Positions 1 to 12,182 of a DNA stretch of 64,000 nt are shown piece after piece (position 1 is the stretch's first letter; the number at the start of each line of letters is the position of its first letter). Both the position numbers and the translations under genes were made by a program. Location: positions 626,357 through 690,356 of the forward strand of contig JAJEKV010000126.1 in NCBI GenBank assembly GCA_021234155.1. The letters are read 5' to 3'. The stretch comes from Isoetes taiwanensis (Eukaryota; Streptophyta; Lycopodiopsida; Isoetales; Isoetaceae). Below the pieces are notes generated by a model, which ran no database searches, was not told the DNA's origin, and saw only the letters and a list, made by a program, of their open reading frames with translations.

Positions 1-2865
1 TGCCGTACGTATTGCTAATGCTAACTTCCTCGACTAGCATTAGCCGAGTTCGTAGATATTCTATTGGCCTCAGAGGAATTTCCAAGATCTCAGCCTTCTA
101 ATCTAAGGAACCTAACCATGTATGTTTAGGTAGATAGGATTAGATGTTATTCTCAGATTTTAGTTCTATGGATGATGATGTTCTATCTCGCACACTTCTA
201 TATTAAGTGAAGGGCATAGAGACCCTAAAAGCCTTAGTAGATGATGTATCTAGCTAGCCCATTAATTCCAAATTAATGCGGATGTATAAGCGTCTACCGT
301 TGTGGTGGTGGAGTAGACCGCCGATAAGGAAGACTTTGTCCAACTACGCTTGATCCCTCCGATGTGTAAAGCTCTACTCAGTTGAACACCTCGCTAGGGC
401 CTACTTGAAGCTTGCCAGCAACAGTGTGGGTGGTAAGGTATGGACTCCTCGACACCGCTGACTATCGCGCCACCTTCAACTGGTTGAAGTCGTAGACTTG
501 TGCCAAAGAGCTCTAGCCTGCCCAGAATCGGAATGCATCTTCCGGAGGGGAGTGATCTTCTCCTCAAGCCATGCCCAAGTCCATTGGTATGAACTCACCG
601 CTTGACCTATGGAGACCCAAGCCGCCAATCATCCCCTTGAATATGAGCCATGGGTACGTATCCTCCCCTTATGTTGATGTTACCGGCGTTGTTGTTATAG
701 ATGTTATGTTATGGGTGAGCCACCGCTCGAAAGTGGATATGCATGCATTATTTGATACTGTATGTACTCGTGGTTTGATAAAGCTTCCTGGCAGTTTAGG
801 GTCCCGAGGGAGATGGATGAAATGACACATCCATTCTTTTCCCATTGATTCTTGTCTCTAGCAAGGATAAGGATGTTAGGTGGCAGCCCATGTCAACAAC
901 AAGGGCATTTTGACAGGAGGGATGAATTTCCTGCCTGGTAGACGATGGGAGAATTACATAATGAAAGGTGAGACGCCAGCTGGTATCATCAGAAAGTAAT
1001 GATCTTGGAAATAAATTACTGGGCATTCTAGAGCTTCACGTCGATTGCTAATCGTGACTAATCAAACTTTTGCTACTCCTATAAAGGCAGCTTTATTAGA
1101 TGGTCGTCATTGGCCATCCTTAAGGATGACAAGTCTTTTCCCTATTTAATTTGAACATCGATTTTCATCTCTACTCAGCATCTCGAGCATAATCCATAAG
1201 AAATAAGAGGCAATATTCAAACCGGTGATGGCAACTCTATTTTGAGCATCAATACCGAGATGGTTAACTGCATAAGTAAATGTTATTTGTCCTACAAAAA
1301 GGATGTTGATTTTTAAAGGAATTTATTTTTCTCGTGAGTACTAACAGCCTAGATCTTCGGCCTGAGTTGAGATCCCAAGCATGAACCTCGAAATAGGGAG
1401 GAGGATATTTTTTCCATCAGTAATGTAAAAGAGCTAAGCAAAAAGAATAGTTAGCAAAAGTAAGTATGAAATTTAGTAAAAATAATCAACTAGAACAACA
1501 TCTAGATCAGACGCCCCGCTTCTTGGTCAATCCCTTTGGCAATATTATCATCCTACATTTAATATTGAGCCTTATTAAATATAGTATAACTTTAATCTTT
1601 GACTTAAAAGTCTCGCTAATACGCTTCTATATGAACTACTCAAAATCTTATTCACGCCCTTTATCAATCTTTTGTCTCATACATGGATCAATGTGAAATA
1701 CATCTTGTTTCCCAAATAGCTTGATTTCCAAAGGCTTCAAGCATATAATTCCTATAGTCCAAATATATTTTCCAATATCATTTGGAAGAGGCCTACCATC
1801 TTCATAAGCATATAAGTCCATTAACACTAGAGTTGTGTCAAGGACTGCTTTGGGTTCATCAACTCAGATGAATCCTTCAACCCATCTCCATATTAGGACT
1901 AGTCTTCCATGATATTTATGAGATTTTAAATATGAACAAAGAATTGTACTAACCTCGGGTTATACCAATTCATATTCAATGGCAAAAATAAAAATTCTTC
2001 ACAAGTTTAGCACAATTGCACCTTGAAATACACTCAATTGATGGTTTCCATCGATGTGATATGATCTCATGCACACTCTCAATATGGAATACAAATTTCA
2101 AGATAATTTTCTATGGTGAATATGCACCTCATTTTTAAATTTTATGTGATTCCATAAAAGTTTGATGTATCAATGAGCAAATTATAATTTCACTCCCCCG
2201 AGACCCGGTACCAGTCCCTATGAATTTCCAAAAACGATATCCAAGAACTATTTCACATCCATGATATTTGAAATAGAATAAGAATGTGAAGGTACTAGCT
2301 TCACTGCCTTAAGCAAAATGCATTCTTTATTTTCAAAAAGTGGCATTATTATGAATTTTCAAAATTGTAATCCCTGAAACCCAACCTGTCCATAAAGAAC
2401 TTCCTTGATTCCCCCAAACTTTCAAGAATTATTTCAAAAATTCCACCATAGATTTTTCTAATTTTTCTGTCAAGCATTTCTTTACAACATGTTTTATGCA
2501 GATGGAAGAATTAGAATTTTCTAGAAAAATCATATTTGCAAATAATAGAAGAAATGTTAAAGACTTTGAGAATTAAACTTGACCCCTTTGCATTTTGTCT
2601 ATATTATGCTTGATAATCCAAATAGCATTAATAATGTCTTCAAGCCACACGTAAACCAAAATGTGGACTACATTAAAGAGATGGAGACATTGATGTTTTA
2701 AGACCTTAAATCTGCAATATCCTTCAAAAATTCGTGAGTATGTTTACAAGTAAAATGTATCGATACCTCTAAAAACTCATGTTCCAAGCATTAGAGTCTC
2801 ATTAGTATAAGAAAATTACTACATTCAATTTTAAAATTTGCATTAATGTTATTCAACTACCTCCC
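1..2865. other. gene-free stretch, no recognised feature
   Basis: The longest open frames here are under 100 codons and carry no motif I recognise. Positions 570-830 (+) read as an 84-codon ORF in a moderately GC-rich stretch, but nothing in it resembles a known domain. The rest is AT-rich intergenic sequence. A diverged retroelement could be hidden here without my seeing it. Confidence 0.5.
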
Positions 2866-2869
2866 CAAA

Positions 2870-2870
<1 letters not shown>

Positions 2871-2901
<31 letters not shown>
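2871..2901 (+). repeat. poly(A) tract of about 31 bases
   Basis: An uninterrupted run of A is followed by an A/G-rich segment with GAA triplets (to about 2928). It could be the tail of a plus-strand retroposed copy or a simple homopolymer. No target-site duplication or upstream coding sequence was identified. Confidence 0.9.
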
Positions 2902-2906
<5 letters not shown>

Positions 2907-3195
2907 AAAAACTTAAAGAAGAAGAAGAATGGTATGTGGCTTTCATGTTTGTTAGTCGGAAATAACACTCCAAATCATCTATTGTGCCATTGTGAAGAAA
3001 GATACCTATATATTAGGTAAGTTAACAACCCTTTACAAATTTAGACAACTTCCAATAAAGATAAAGTTCAGCATTTCTAAAACATAAACTACAAGGCTAT
3101 GGACTGCATTAAGGTAACCTGCTTTTTACCTTTGATCACGCTATAATCCATCAACTCCTGATTGAATTTGGCCTCACTAGCATAGGGAACATCTA

Positions 3196-3395
3196 GCATT
3201 ATGTGGGTTTTTTGAAGTTTTTCTACTGTTTTCTAAGGTTTTCATATGATTTGCGGTCAGATTCATCCAGTACTAAATAGTTTCTAGAGTGCACCTTTGT
3301 TAGCCGCGACGGTGAAAAAAGGGCAACTCAGAGTGGAGGGTTCTTTGTGGTGGATGGAATATCCCGCATTAGTTTTTAGGTTTTTTTAGGGTTGT
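3196..3395 (-). repeat. dispersed repeat family B, copy 1
   Basis: The segment shares long matches with 56505-56712 (same orientation) and with 6455-6595, 45484-45596 and 62400-62525 in the opposite orientation. Shared landmarks are an AAGGTTTTCATATGATTTG block, a TTCATCCAG...TACTAAATAG block and TCTAGAGTGCA. Copies on the + strand end with CCCCCTGTTATTATGCTACA-type sequence. No coding capacity is visible. It looks like a short non-autonomous element or a retroelement end. Confidence 0.7.
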
Positions 3396-3789
3396 GTGGA
3401 TTAGGGCCATAATCGAGGTCTTAGTTTCTAGGTAAGGCTTTGTCACATATTCGATAAGATAGAGAAAAGGATCTCATTCCGAATTTTCCTTGAGGGCGGT
3501 AAGAAACCGAAAGGGCAATGGCGCCGCTGGTGACGGAAATTTTGTTCCGGGGATAAAGGTTCAAGAGGACGGTTCTGACATGTTTCATCGCAGTGGACTC
3601 ACGGTCCGTGCGCATTTTTGTCAATCCCATTGAGTTCGCTTTGCTACAACAATTGCTCGCCTTGCCGGGTAATATGGGACCACTTTTTTCCCCGTGCACT
3701 CCATTTATCCGCCAACAAGATTACACATACAGCCTTCATCAATGGCCTCGCAGGCAAACAAAATGGAGAAGGCGCTATGAGCTTTTTGG

Positions 3790-4025
3790 CGTAAAATGTG
3801 CAAAAGGGGATGTTACTATCGGTCGGGCACATTTCTCCCCGGCCATTTCCTTCATTATCTCACATGCTTCATCCATGCAAGCCTGACATAGCCGTGGAAT
3901 GTCACTTCGCTTGGTGCAAAGTTGTCGTAATTTTTGGTTCTGTGATGGCATGCAGCATCTGCATTGCATCTCCTAGTCTTCCTTTCGACATAACCCTTCA
4001 TTAAAGTTGAATACATTCTCACATC
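3790..4025 (-). pseudogene. PPR protein fragment, decayed
   Basis: Reading the minus strand from 4025 downward gives a PPR-like helix pair: MYSTLMKGYVE in one frame, then GRLGDAMQML after a frameshift, then MDEACEIMKEMA in a third frame. This matches the PPR pattern of Y-x-TLI-x-G-Y followed by G-x-x-x-A-x-x-L. PPR proteins normally bind organellar RNA in plants. At least two frameshifts separate the readable parts and no start codon or targeting peptide is visible. A second PPR fragment lies on the opposite strand 450 bp away. The family call is fairly secure, but nothing suggests it is functional. Confidence 0.6.
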
Positions 4026-4467
4026 AGTGCTTGTAAACTTTAACCATTTATCTGATTTCTTTGTTTAATATTGGGTTCCCACGCAGCCCTATCATCGGGA
4101 TTTTGTTCGTGAGCTTGTGTCTTCACTTTTAAAATACTCTAGTAGTCTTCCCTCTTGTGTTTTTGACAATCATTGCTGTTTTGCGTCACAAAGACCAACA
4201 TGGGGCCGCAAATGTGCGGGAATCAAAGTTGCTATATTAGGTTCCACTCCGCCTTCTTCCATGTTTTGCAACAACGCATGAGAAAGATCTCGATTTTTTC
4301 CACCGACTATACAATTTGATCATTATAATATCGTCTTTTGTATCTCGTCATATTTTCACCTTCATCACTTGATTTTCTAAAGGTCATAACCGGCAAGTCG
4401 ATGAGGCCAAAAAATCTTTGAGGATGTCGCCTCAAGAGCGCAGGTATTCTCGATGTTGTCAACAATT

Positions 4468-4960
4468 CTCGCGGCTTATACGGTCTTTGCAAAGAAGAAA
4501 GGTTGATGAAGACCGCACTATTTAAAAAAGTGGCCGCGAAGCCCATCGTCATTACTCTACAACACACCTGATTAATGTTTCGCAAAGGCTTCCGATGGAG
4601 GATGCCTTTCAAATTTCGAGAACCATGAGTGAGAACGGCTTCGCAAAACCAGGTATTTTCACATATAATACTTTGTTAGATGGATTTCCTTTTTAAGGCT
4701 GGTAGAATTGAGAAAGCACATGAGCCACTAAGGGGAGATGATTGGCGTCAACTAGTTTGAGATCACCATCAACATAATTGCTTTATAGTGTGTCTCGCGA
4801 AATGGGGAAAATCCATGAAGGCACATGAACTTCTTGATTATCTTCCGCCAAAGGGTTTCGATCCCTCGACATTTTCACTTACACCACCATCATGGACGTA
4901 AGCCTCTGGAAAGAAGGCAAAGAGTGAAAGATGCTCTCCAAATTTCTCCTCATGTATGAT
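4468..4960 (+). pseudogene. PPR protein fragment, decayed
   Basis: Three plus-strand frames together give successive PPR motifs: YGLCKEERL near 4477, PGIFTYNTLLDGF followed by KAGRIEKAHE near 4650-4720, then NGKIHE/AHELLDYLPPKGFDPSTF near 4803-4880 and LWKEGK near 4905. The spacing fits about 35 residues per repeat. At least four frameshifts or stops interrupt it, so it cannot encode a protein as read. In plants such genes act in organellar RNA processing. Orientation is opposite to the fragment at 3790-4025, so the two are either different genes or an inverted, broken copy of one. Confidence 0.75.
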
Positions 4961-5101
4961 GAAAAGAGGCGTGCCTAATGTTTCAACCTTATACGCTTAT
5001 TGTTTTGCCATATGCTTATGAATGCTTGCCATGGCAAAACAAAGCCTCGCTGATACTCAACAAGATGTTACCATATGCAATACATATGCATGACACGCTT
5101 T

Positions 5102-5276
5102 ACAATAGAAGGTATTTATTTTGACAATTGATTTTCTTGAACTAGTAGTAAATGCATATTCACCCCTATTCCTTAATCTATACCATAATGAAGTTCCTCA
5201 TTTTGTGGGTATGACAATGTGCGCATAATAGAAGGGGGTATTTATTTTGACAATTGATTTTCTTGAACTAGTGGTA
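5102..5276 (+). repeat. direct tandem duplication, about 125-bp period
   Basis: A block of about 50 bp (AATAGAAGG..., TATTTATTTTGACAATTGATTTTCTTGAACTAGT) occurs at about 5104 and again at about 5227. In both copies it is followed by CCTTATTCCTTAATCTACACC-like sequence, which belongs to repeat family A. Confidence 0.85.
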
Positions 5277-5822
5277 ATCGGGTATTCAATTCCTTATTCC
5301 TTAATCTACACCATAATGAAGTTCCTCATTTGTGGGTATGCAAGTACAAAATTTGCTATATCAGAGTAACAAGATCGTGAAAATACTCATAAGATTTCAA
5401 GGTATCACTATATGGTGTTGATTTCAGACGTGTACACACAATTATGAGGGCTCTCGCTGCCCTTACGCCACCCCCGCCACAAGGTGAATATGCACCCAAA
5501 CCAAAGGGGTTTTAATTCTAAATGTTGGATCCAATGGTTGTAAGCACTAATGTCAATGGTTGCTATGTGTTGGTTGTTGGTGTGTTGCGTTGGATGCTAC
5601 GTTTATGTGTTGCAAAAATTTTTGACTTTCGGGCCTTAGGGACGCCGCCCGGTGTGACAAAAATTTAGAATTCAAACGTAAAACGTGAATTCATTTGAGG
5701 CTTTCATCACCAGAGTTTTGAATTTGATCACAATAAAACAAATAGAACATAAGTAAAAGTTACCATAAAGATAGAGCGTGATTGATCCCATTATTATTCC
5801 GAAGTCATAAAGTTTGCAACAC
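5277..5822 (+). repeat. dispersed repeat family A, 5'-incomplete copy plus flank
   Basis: This copy aligns along its length with 61016-61626. Shared landmarks are the ATTCCTTAATCTA block, ACTATATGGTGTTGATTTC, GGCTCTCGCTGCCC, GTGAATATGCACCCAAACCA and a conserved 3' flank ending CATAAAGTTTGCAACAC. The left terminal inverted repeat seen in other family A copies is missing. No protein is encoded. Confidence 0.8.
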
Positions 5823-6255
5823 CCATACATACACAAACATTTTTCAACTGAATTTAATACAGTACTTTGGCCTCCATGGATTCTTGTGGTGAGAAACCAA
5901 AGGGGAACTTTTCTCGCTATTAGCACAAGGATCTAGAAGCCTGGAATTTGCATAATAACTGCCTCCCACCCAAGTAAAAAATACATGGTAATTCTTTCTT
6001 GTAAGCTTCATTCGAATAAGTTTCAAAACAATATCCAATAGCTAATCTCAGATTAATCAATCGTAGGATGTGAAAGCCTACCAAACCCGGCTGAAAAATT
6101 GCTGTTTTATAGATAACTTAACCAAACATATCCATATCATAACCACAAAAGATCTCGAGAGAGCTTTCCAACGCTAATGTCTCATTCCAAACAGAAGTCT
6201 TGGATCAAAAGTTATGATAAGAAATGTCAAGGGGAAATCAGACTATATGCCCCCT
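5823..6255. other. short intergenic stretch, nothing recognised
   Basis: No ORF with a recognisable domain and no obvious repeat was found. It lies between a family A copy and a tandem repeat. Confidence 0.5.
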
Positions 6256-6440
6256 TCTGCCCTTCATGTGCCCATTATGCACCACACACACAAAAGAGGG
6301 CTTTTGTTGTGAGCCATTGGTTGTTGACCATTGAAAAAAAGGCTAAAAATCAATGGCCCTTCATGTGCCCGCATTATAACCACACGCACAAAAAGAGGGC
6401 TTTTGTTGTGAGCCATTGGTTGACCATTGAAAAAAAGTGC
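6256..6440 (+). repeat. two-unit tandem repeat, about 95 bp each
   Basis: CACACAAAA(G)AGGGCTTTTG, TGTGAGCCATTGGTTG and ACCATTGAAAAAAA occur twice in the same order, the second copy about 95 bp after the first. CCATTG and CAATGG segments within the units can pair. The 89-codon ORF across it repeats the same peptide twice and is probably not a gene. Confidence 0.85.
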
Positions 6441-6454
6441 CAGTAAAAATCAAT

Positions 6455-6595
6455 GGCTCAAAATGGTGCACTCTAGATGTAATATTACTTAGTACATCCA
6501 TTTAGTTACATCATTTAAATCAGTAGGAAACCTTAAAAGTGCCGCATAAAACACAAAGAAACCCCCTTGCTATTATGCTACATATTGGGGTTTTA
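6455..6595 (+). repeat. dispersed repeat family B, copy 2
   Basis: The segment starts with AATGGTGCACTCTAGA and ends CTTGCTATTATGCTACATATT. It matches 62400-62525 and 45484-45596 in the same orientation and 3196-3395 and 56505-56650 in reverse. Confidence 0.75.
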
Positions 6596-6694
6596 CATGG
6601 CCCCCTTCAAGAAAACTTTACATGCGGTTGTTGTTTTTCACCATTTTATTACAAGCAGTTTGCATATATTTGGGCTGCTCTGTATACAATGTAC

Positions 6695-7318
6695 CTGAAT
6701 TGAGATTACAAAATGTACTCATAGTTGTATGCAATGGGAATAATTTGTTTGTCTTGATGTTATTGTGTTTTAGTACTAATATTTAGGCCCTCGTAGCTTA
6801 CCTATATTTTATATGAAGTTAGGGTCCTAAGGGGTCAAATTTTTGTTTTATATAAATAATCAACACACAAACTACCACAACATTATCAACACAAACCACT
6901 GCATTTTAAATTACTACTCTAAATTGAACCTCCCCAAACCCTTTGGTTTGGAAGTGCATATTCACATGGGGGTTAATGAGGGCACCGAGAGCCCCAAAAA
7001 TATTACAATATATGTACAAAATTAACACCATTAAGTACATTCTCTTCAAACCTATAGGCATTTTGTATAAATCTCAATATACAAGATAGAAAAATTTTGT
7101 ACTTGTGACAAATTCCCACAAACGCAGGATCGCCACGCACGGGTTCGGGACAAGGAATAAAGGGTAACATGCTCCATCCCATTCTCTCTCGATGCCCTGA
7201 GTAAATCCCTGTGTGGAATATGCACCCAAAACCAAAGGGGGTTTAAGGGGATTTTAATTTAAATGTGTTAAATGCAATGGTTTGTGTTAATAATGTTAAT
7301 GGTAGTTGTGTGTTTGAT
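6695..7318 (-). mobile_element. family A inverted-repeat element, copy with flank
   Basis: A left arm (from about 6850, CACAAACCACTGCATTT..., CCCTTTGGTTTGG, GTGCATATTCACATGGGGG) is mirrored by a right arm (about 7215-7318, GAATATGCACCC..., AAATGCAATGGTTTGTGTT). It is about 470 bp and non-coding, like a foldback or MITE-type DNA element. The 150 bp before it (6695-6845) match 59000-59155, so element and flank were copied together. The interior is in reverse orientation relative to the copies at 5277, 42617, 43063 and 61016. There is no transposase. Confidence 0.75.
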
Positions 7319-7319
7319 C

Positions 7320-7790
7320 AATCTCCTAATTCGCTTTTTGCTCTTTCTTTCCATTATTACTTAGTCCTTTCTACACATGGTCTATACGGTTCAGCCACAA
7401 TCTCACTGCTTCCTATTCAGGGTCCTGCCCTCCCATTCAACAAACAACTCAGGCCTGTCCTAATTCCCATTCCCCCATCCCAAAAAACCCCACATTTCTA
7501 GTCTAGATTTTAAAAATTTTTCCTTCCTTCCTTCCTCTTCCAATATAAGATAAAGGTCTTCCTTTTAATAGTGATCTCCCTTCTCAATTATGGTAAATTG
7601 TCCATTTAATTAATTCCATCTCTGCCTCTTTATTGATTCTATTGTTAGACACACATATATATCATACCTTTCTTGATCTTAAAATTCCATCATCAGCCAT
7701 CAGTTTGCAATATATTTGAAAAACTTTTCTTTTTTAGATTAAGCAAAGTTTTAAACACGTACATTTAACATTATTAGAACATTATATTTT
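7320..7790. other. AT-rich intergenic sequence
   Basis: No gene seen. A short CTTCC run lies at about 7521-7540. Confidence 0.5.
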
Positions 7791-8470
7791 CAATAGAGTC
7801 CAAATTTTTATTTCAACTTGAGTTGTTTATCCATATTGTTATTTTAGGCTTGAAATGCTACGTCTGTGTATGACATTCTAAAAGACACTTTACAAAGCTT
7901 ATTTTAGAATTGAGGTTCTTATTGATGGTCTTAGAACATTCTAGAAATTAGAAACATCCTAGAACACCCTAGGAATGCCTTCATAAATGGGCTTAACAGA
8001 CCCTTCCAAACACTCCTTGCAAAAAGTCTCAAAGCTTCTATTTAGGTGTCATGCATGTATACATGGGCAATCAAGAGTATTCCAATCCTCCATTTTGATT
8101 AAAGCCCAAACTTTATATTTTGAATACTCAAACCCTTTATTGAAGTATGGGTTCTTACCAATAGTATCTAGAACATTCCTAACACTCTATTTGCAAACAT
8201 TTTGAAAAAAATTTACTTTCAGAATTTGAGGTGCTTAATTTTCATGCACATCTAGAACATTCTCCCATACCTAGTATTCTATTTTGATTGGCTTACTCTC
8301 TTTGCACCATTTTTAAAACTTTCTATTTCAAGATTGAGGTGCTTTTTCAGAACATCTAGAACATTCTAGAATACTTTTAAACATTTTTAAAAACTCTTAT
8401 ATTTTATTAAGGTGCTAAGTTTATCCATGAGCATCTAGAACATTCTAGAACACTCTATTGTGAAACATCT
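7790..8470 (+). repeat. degenerate tandem array with TCTAGAACATTCTAGA cores
   Basis: Units of very roughly 100-130 bp recur. Each has a GAGGTGCTT-like start, a TCTAGAACATTC core, an ACACTCTATT segment and a CATTTTTAAAA-type segment. The core is complete at 7934-7946, 8359-8371 and 8438-8450, and partial near 8171 and 8250. It is a dyad matching the heat-shock-factor pattern nGAAnnTTCnnGAAn. No gene was recognised beside it. Confidence 0.7.
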
Positions 8471-10070
8471 AGGTCCTAGTATTTAACTATGTTTAAAACG
8501 CCAATACTTTTAAAGGAGTAATTTCGTTTGATCTAGTGGTTGGAGTGGACTGTGGGTAAGGAATTGATTCAAATTTCTACACAACAAAAGAAATGTAAAA
8601 CCCATCCCTAAGGCCAAGGAGACAATTCCATAATGGTCAAGTACAAAGGATCTTTATGGAAACCAATTAATCAAGGGCTAAGATCATGTCAATGCGGCTT
8701 AATTTTATCATGATAAAACCGGGACCAATGGGGGAGATCGGAAAGACGAATGGGCCTTTACTTAATGATCGATCAAAATCAATCTAGACCGAAGATCACT
8801 AACTCTTAAGACATCTATATTGTAAATATATCTAAAGCAATAAGTTGTAGGATCTTAGATCGACCATCAAGACTGCAAATCACTCCTGGGCCATAAGATC
8901 ACTTTATATATAAGCTTCTAGCCATTTGCAATCAGGATATATCCTAAGGCAACATACCGTAAAATCTCAACTCAACGATCGCATCAAATAACACGTGACT
9001 ACTTACATTTAAACTCCTGCCATCTCCATCATAAGATCGTAGATGATCAACATTCCATATCAAATATAGATCGACATATATAAATATTATGTAATTTTCT
9101 CAATCATTTTGTATAATGTACAAATACTCCAAGAAAAGAAGAGAAATTTAACAACCAATAAAAGTCTAATATGCCTAGCCGCCTGCAGATATAGATCAAG
9201 AGGCTCCTCTCATTCATCTCATGTCCCTCATAAGGAGGCCATAACCAAGCAAATCCAAAACCAAAATTGGCTAGTGGAATTTTTACCAAATACTCTGCAG
9301 ATCTGCAAGCAATTTGATCTTTTGTTAATTTAAGCACAAGCATTATTAATCCCCCTTCTACCATATATCCATGATGAATTAGAAAAGAGTGACTCTTTAT
9401 GTGTCTCTCTTGAGCGTTCTTTGCCAAAGGCCCATAATTCGTACATGTCAACCCTGCCAACAATTGCAAATATAGAAAAGGTGCTATCGATTTTGCCTTT
9501 GGATTACATTTCTTTGCTTTGTCCCCATGCACGTATATACAGATGAGCATTATGGTAGACAAATTATCAGAGGGCCCTTACGCTGGGTAAGGGACTCGGC
9601 GAGCCCGGAGCATGAGCCTCGGGTCCGCGACCTCGCCAGAAGGGCTCATGCAAGGAACATTTCCTCACTTTAAAGTTCGGGGAGGATATTTCGCCGGCCA
9701 TCAGAGCCACAAAATTTGATTATTCAAGCATAGCATCTGAGGAGACGTACAACATCGGAGGGAAGGAAGTTGTGATTATCCATATTTAATCTAGGGCCCT
9801 AAATATGAAGTAAACATCCTCCGAACTCTTTACGAGATTTTATTTATTACTCATATATGAGTATGTACATGCTATCGAGATTTTGCCTTTGGATTACATT
9901 TCACTATATTTATTTTTTTTCCAATAAATTATTACCCTATTTGGAATGCGGATTCAATTTTAAGAAAATGACAATTGATATGAACTCTATTTACGTAGCG
10001 TTGATTGATGTAACCATTCTTCAGATTAAGCAATTCTCTTTAACTTCAGCTATGAGTTTAGATAAGTCTC
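8471..10070. other. intergenic, no gene recognised
   Basis: Minus-strand 9104-9562 is open for 152 codons but has no domain I recognise, no splice-site support and a composition like neighbouring non-coding DNA. A GC-rich island lies at 9580-9700. Nothing else can be supported. Confidence 0.4.
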
Positions 10071-10071
10071 A

Positions 10072-11400
10072 TCAACACATCCTGGCAATCAAATATTGTG
10101 TATTCCTCCAATGCCTGCATACGAACATGTACATAGGTTGAGCCTGTTTTACCAATTCTCGCAAAGAGCCTGTTCCAGCTGAAAAGGTACTCATAATTGG
10201 GACTGGACGGGAATCCCTAAGAGCATTTTGCAATGGCTGACAGTCAAATCCTAACGGTATGTTGCATAAGAGAAATAATCGTTGAATAAACGATCTCAAA
10301 TAGCAAATTTCATTTCCAAGAACCTGGCCATGTCTTCTTTGAGGAGCAGGTCCTAGGTAATTCACATTCTTACTTGTCAGCAGAGGCAAGGTATCTGCAA
10401 AACACATGATGAGCATACAGCAAACAAGGATATGGTCAGTGATATAGTTCCCTTTACAGGAGCAAATTTTACAGCAGGTTTTATTGGCGATGCATCCTTT
10501 ACAAAAAACGGCATACATGTCAACGACATGCCACAGCTTTGGGAAACAAACTCAGGACTTTATATATGAAAACAAAGTACCAAGACTAGTGCTATTGAAA
10601 CTTGCATATGCAAAAAGAGCTCAAAAGCTCCACTCTAACAAGGCAGATCATTTGCCGTACAGTGTTCCCAAAAACATTTGGAATATCTTTCAAGTAAAAG
10701 TTATAAGGTTCTCTACCGTAAAAAGTCCACGCATATTTTTGATCATATTGTTTTTCTCTAACGTCCAGATACTGCATGAAGCGGTAATATTGTCAGAAAG
10801 CTGGCATGCTAAGCAGCTATGAAACATCACAGCACTGAAGTAACTACTGTACATGACATGCATATTTCTGACACGAAAAATTTCATGGTGCATGATACAA
10901 AAATTATTGATTGCCAGAACTAACAAAATAGAAGGATGGCTATAAAATTCAATAAGAAAATAAGTACCTACAGACAAAGCAGTGTGTTCCGCATCACATC
11001 CTAGACACCCTGGTAGGCAGCACCCCACTGTCCCAGTAGACAATAGAAAAACTGGAATGTCATATTACAATAGGGAATTTGATAATATCTTAACATAGGG
11101 CATAACCAAATGTGGAGTTGGTCAGCTATCAGCACCCATTAGCACCTCTATGATTGAATATCCACGATATCATCCAAGGGCACTGCCACTGGCGGGTCTA
11201 CACTCTACTACCTATGGACACCATTCTCACCCAGAGGTATAGTGGTATCAAAAGAAGCTCAATCCATATTTTGGCCTCTGCAATGGGGACCTTTAAGCAA
11301 AATTTAAACCTTCAAAACTTTGCAATGTTCATGCTGCAAATTTCCACCAAATTTTCATGCGGAGAATGTTCAGCTGTTTGCTAAAATTCAAGTTTCTCAT
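10072..11400 (-). other. unrecognised gene-like region, minus strand
   Basis: Minus-strand 10072-10518 is open for 148 codons and 10690-11043 for 117 codons. CAG/CTG content here is normal, unlike most repeat-derived parts of the window. I do not recognise any domain, and the peptides (for example a segment reading ALRDSRPVPIM) give no family. It may be exons of an unknown gene, a pseudogene or transcribed intergenic DNA. Confidence that it is coding is low. Confidence 0.2.
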
Positions 11401-11992
11401 TCAGTGCAGGGTCCCTGTGCTCTTTTTATGGGAAAGCCATTAAAACCAGGAAATGTCGACTTAATGATCCACTTTTTGTGGAGGAGAGGAAGCTGGAAGA
11501 TCTTCAAAAGCAGGTGTGGTTCTGGAAGAGTTGACCATCCCATCTCCCTTTTTTATAGAAGCTTCAAAGAGCTATTAGAAAAAAAGATCAATTTCTATAA
11601 TCCTAAGCAGCAAACTCTGCTGCTACTTTTGCTATCAATATCTGCACACGAGAAAGAGTATTACAAAGACAAGCCTGGAGGCACAAGGAAGCCCCACTTG
11701 AGGTGGCCTCTGTGGAGGGAACTAATATGTTTAGCATATCCCGCATTCTGCACAGTGATTAACTAAATGATTCCAACCTTATCCGAGATTTGATTTTTAT
11801 TCCATATTTTATTCCATGGTTTACCTAATCAAAGTTCTATCCAGTTTGTCTTGATGCCTATGAGTGTGAAGAATTTCCATCAGTGCAAAGATAAGATTAG
11901 AGTGGGAGAAAACGTTACTGAGATTTTCTAAATCAGAAAATGTTGCCCCCAGAAACATCAGGCATCACTGAGCCTGAAATTTCCCAGGGCAC
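11401..11992 (+). other. unrecognised, possibly decayed coding sequence
   Basis: Plus-strand 11320-11766 is open for 148 codons. An alternative frame near 11450-11520 reads FVEERKLEDLQKQVW, which looks like a short amphipathic helix. The block at 11862-11903 (GAGTGTGAAGAATTTCC...) recurs at 15724-15768, on the other side of the LTR element and LINE fragment. I cannot assign a family. Confidence 0.25.
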
Positions 11993-12172
11993 CTTCTGAA
12001 TCTAGAGTGTATTTCTAAGAGAATGAAGAAGATACAAGGAAAACCAAGCAAGCTGCACTCAAGCTCTCTACCTCTGGAATGACTATACTAACTGCAGATC
12101 AAGGCTTATACCAAGTCATTAGTACAAACGTGATATAGTCATTCCCCATAATGATATACCTAGTTTCTAACA
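11993..12172 (-). repeat. 3' LTR of the retrotransposon
   Basis: It pairs with 14837-15012. On the + strand it runs from CTTCTGAATCTAGAGTG to GTTTCTAACA. The polypurine tract lies immediately at its element-upstream side (12173-12182). Confidence 0.85.
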
Positions 12173-12182
12173 TCCCCTTTGA
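12173..12182 (-). other. polypurine tract
   Basis: The minus strand reads TCAAAGGGGA directly before the LTR start TGTTAG. This is the usual primer for plus-strand synthesis in LTR retrotransposons. Confidence 0.7.

Noticed and set aside
9104-9562. 152-codon minus-strand ORF
   Set aside because: No recognisable domain, and residue order looks random.
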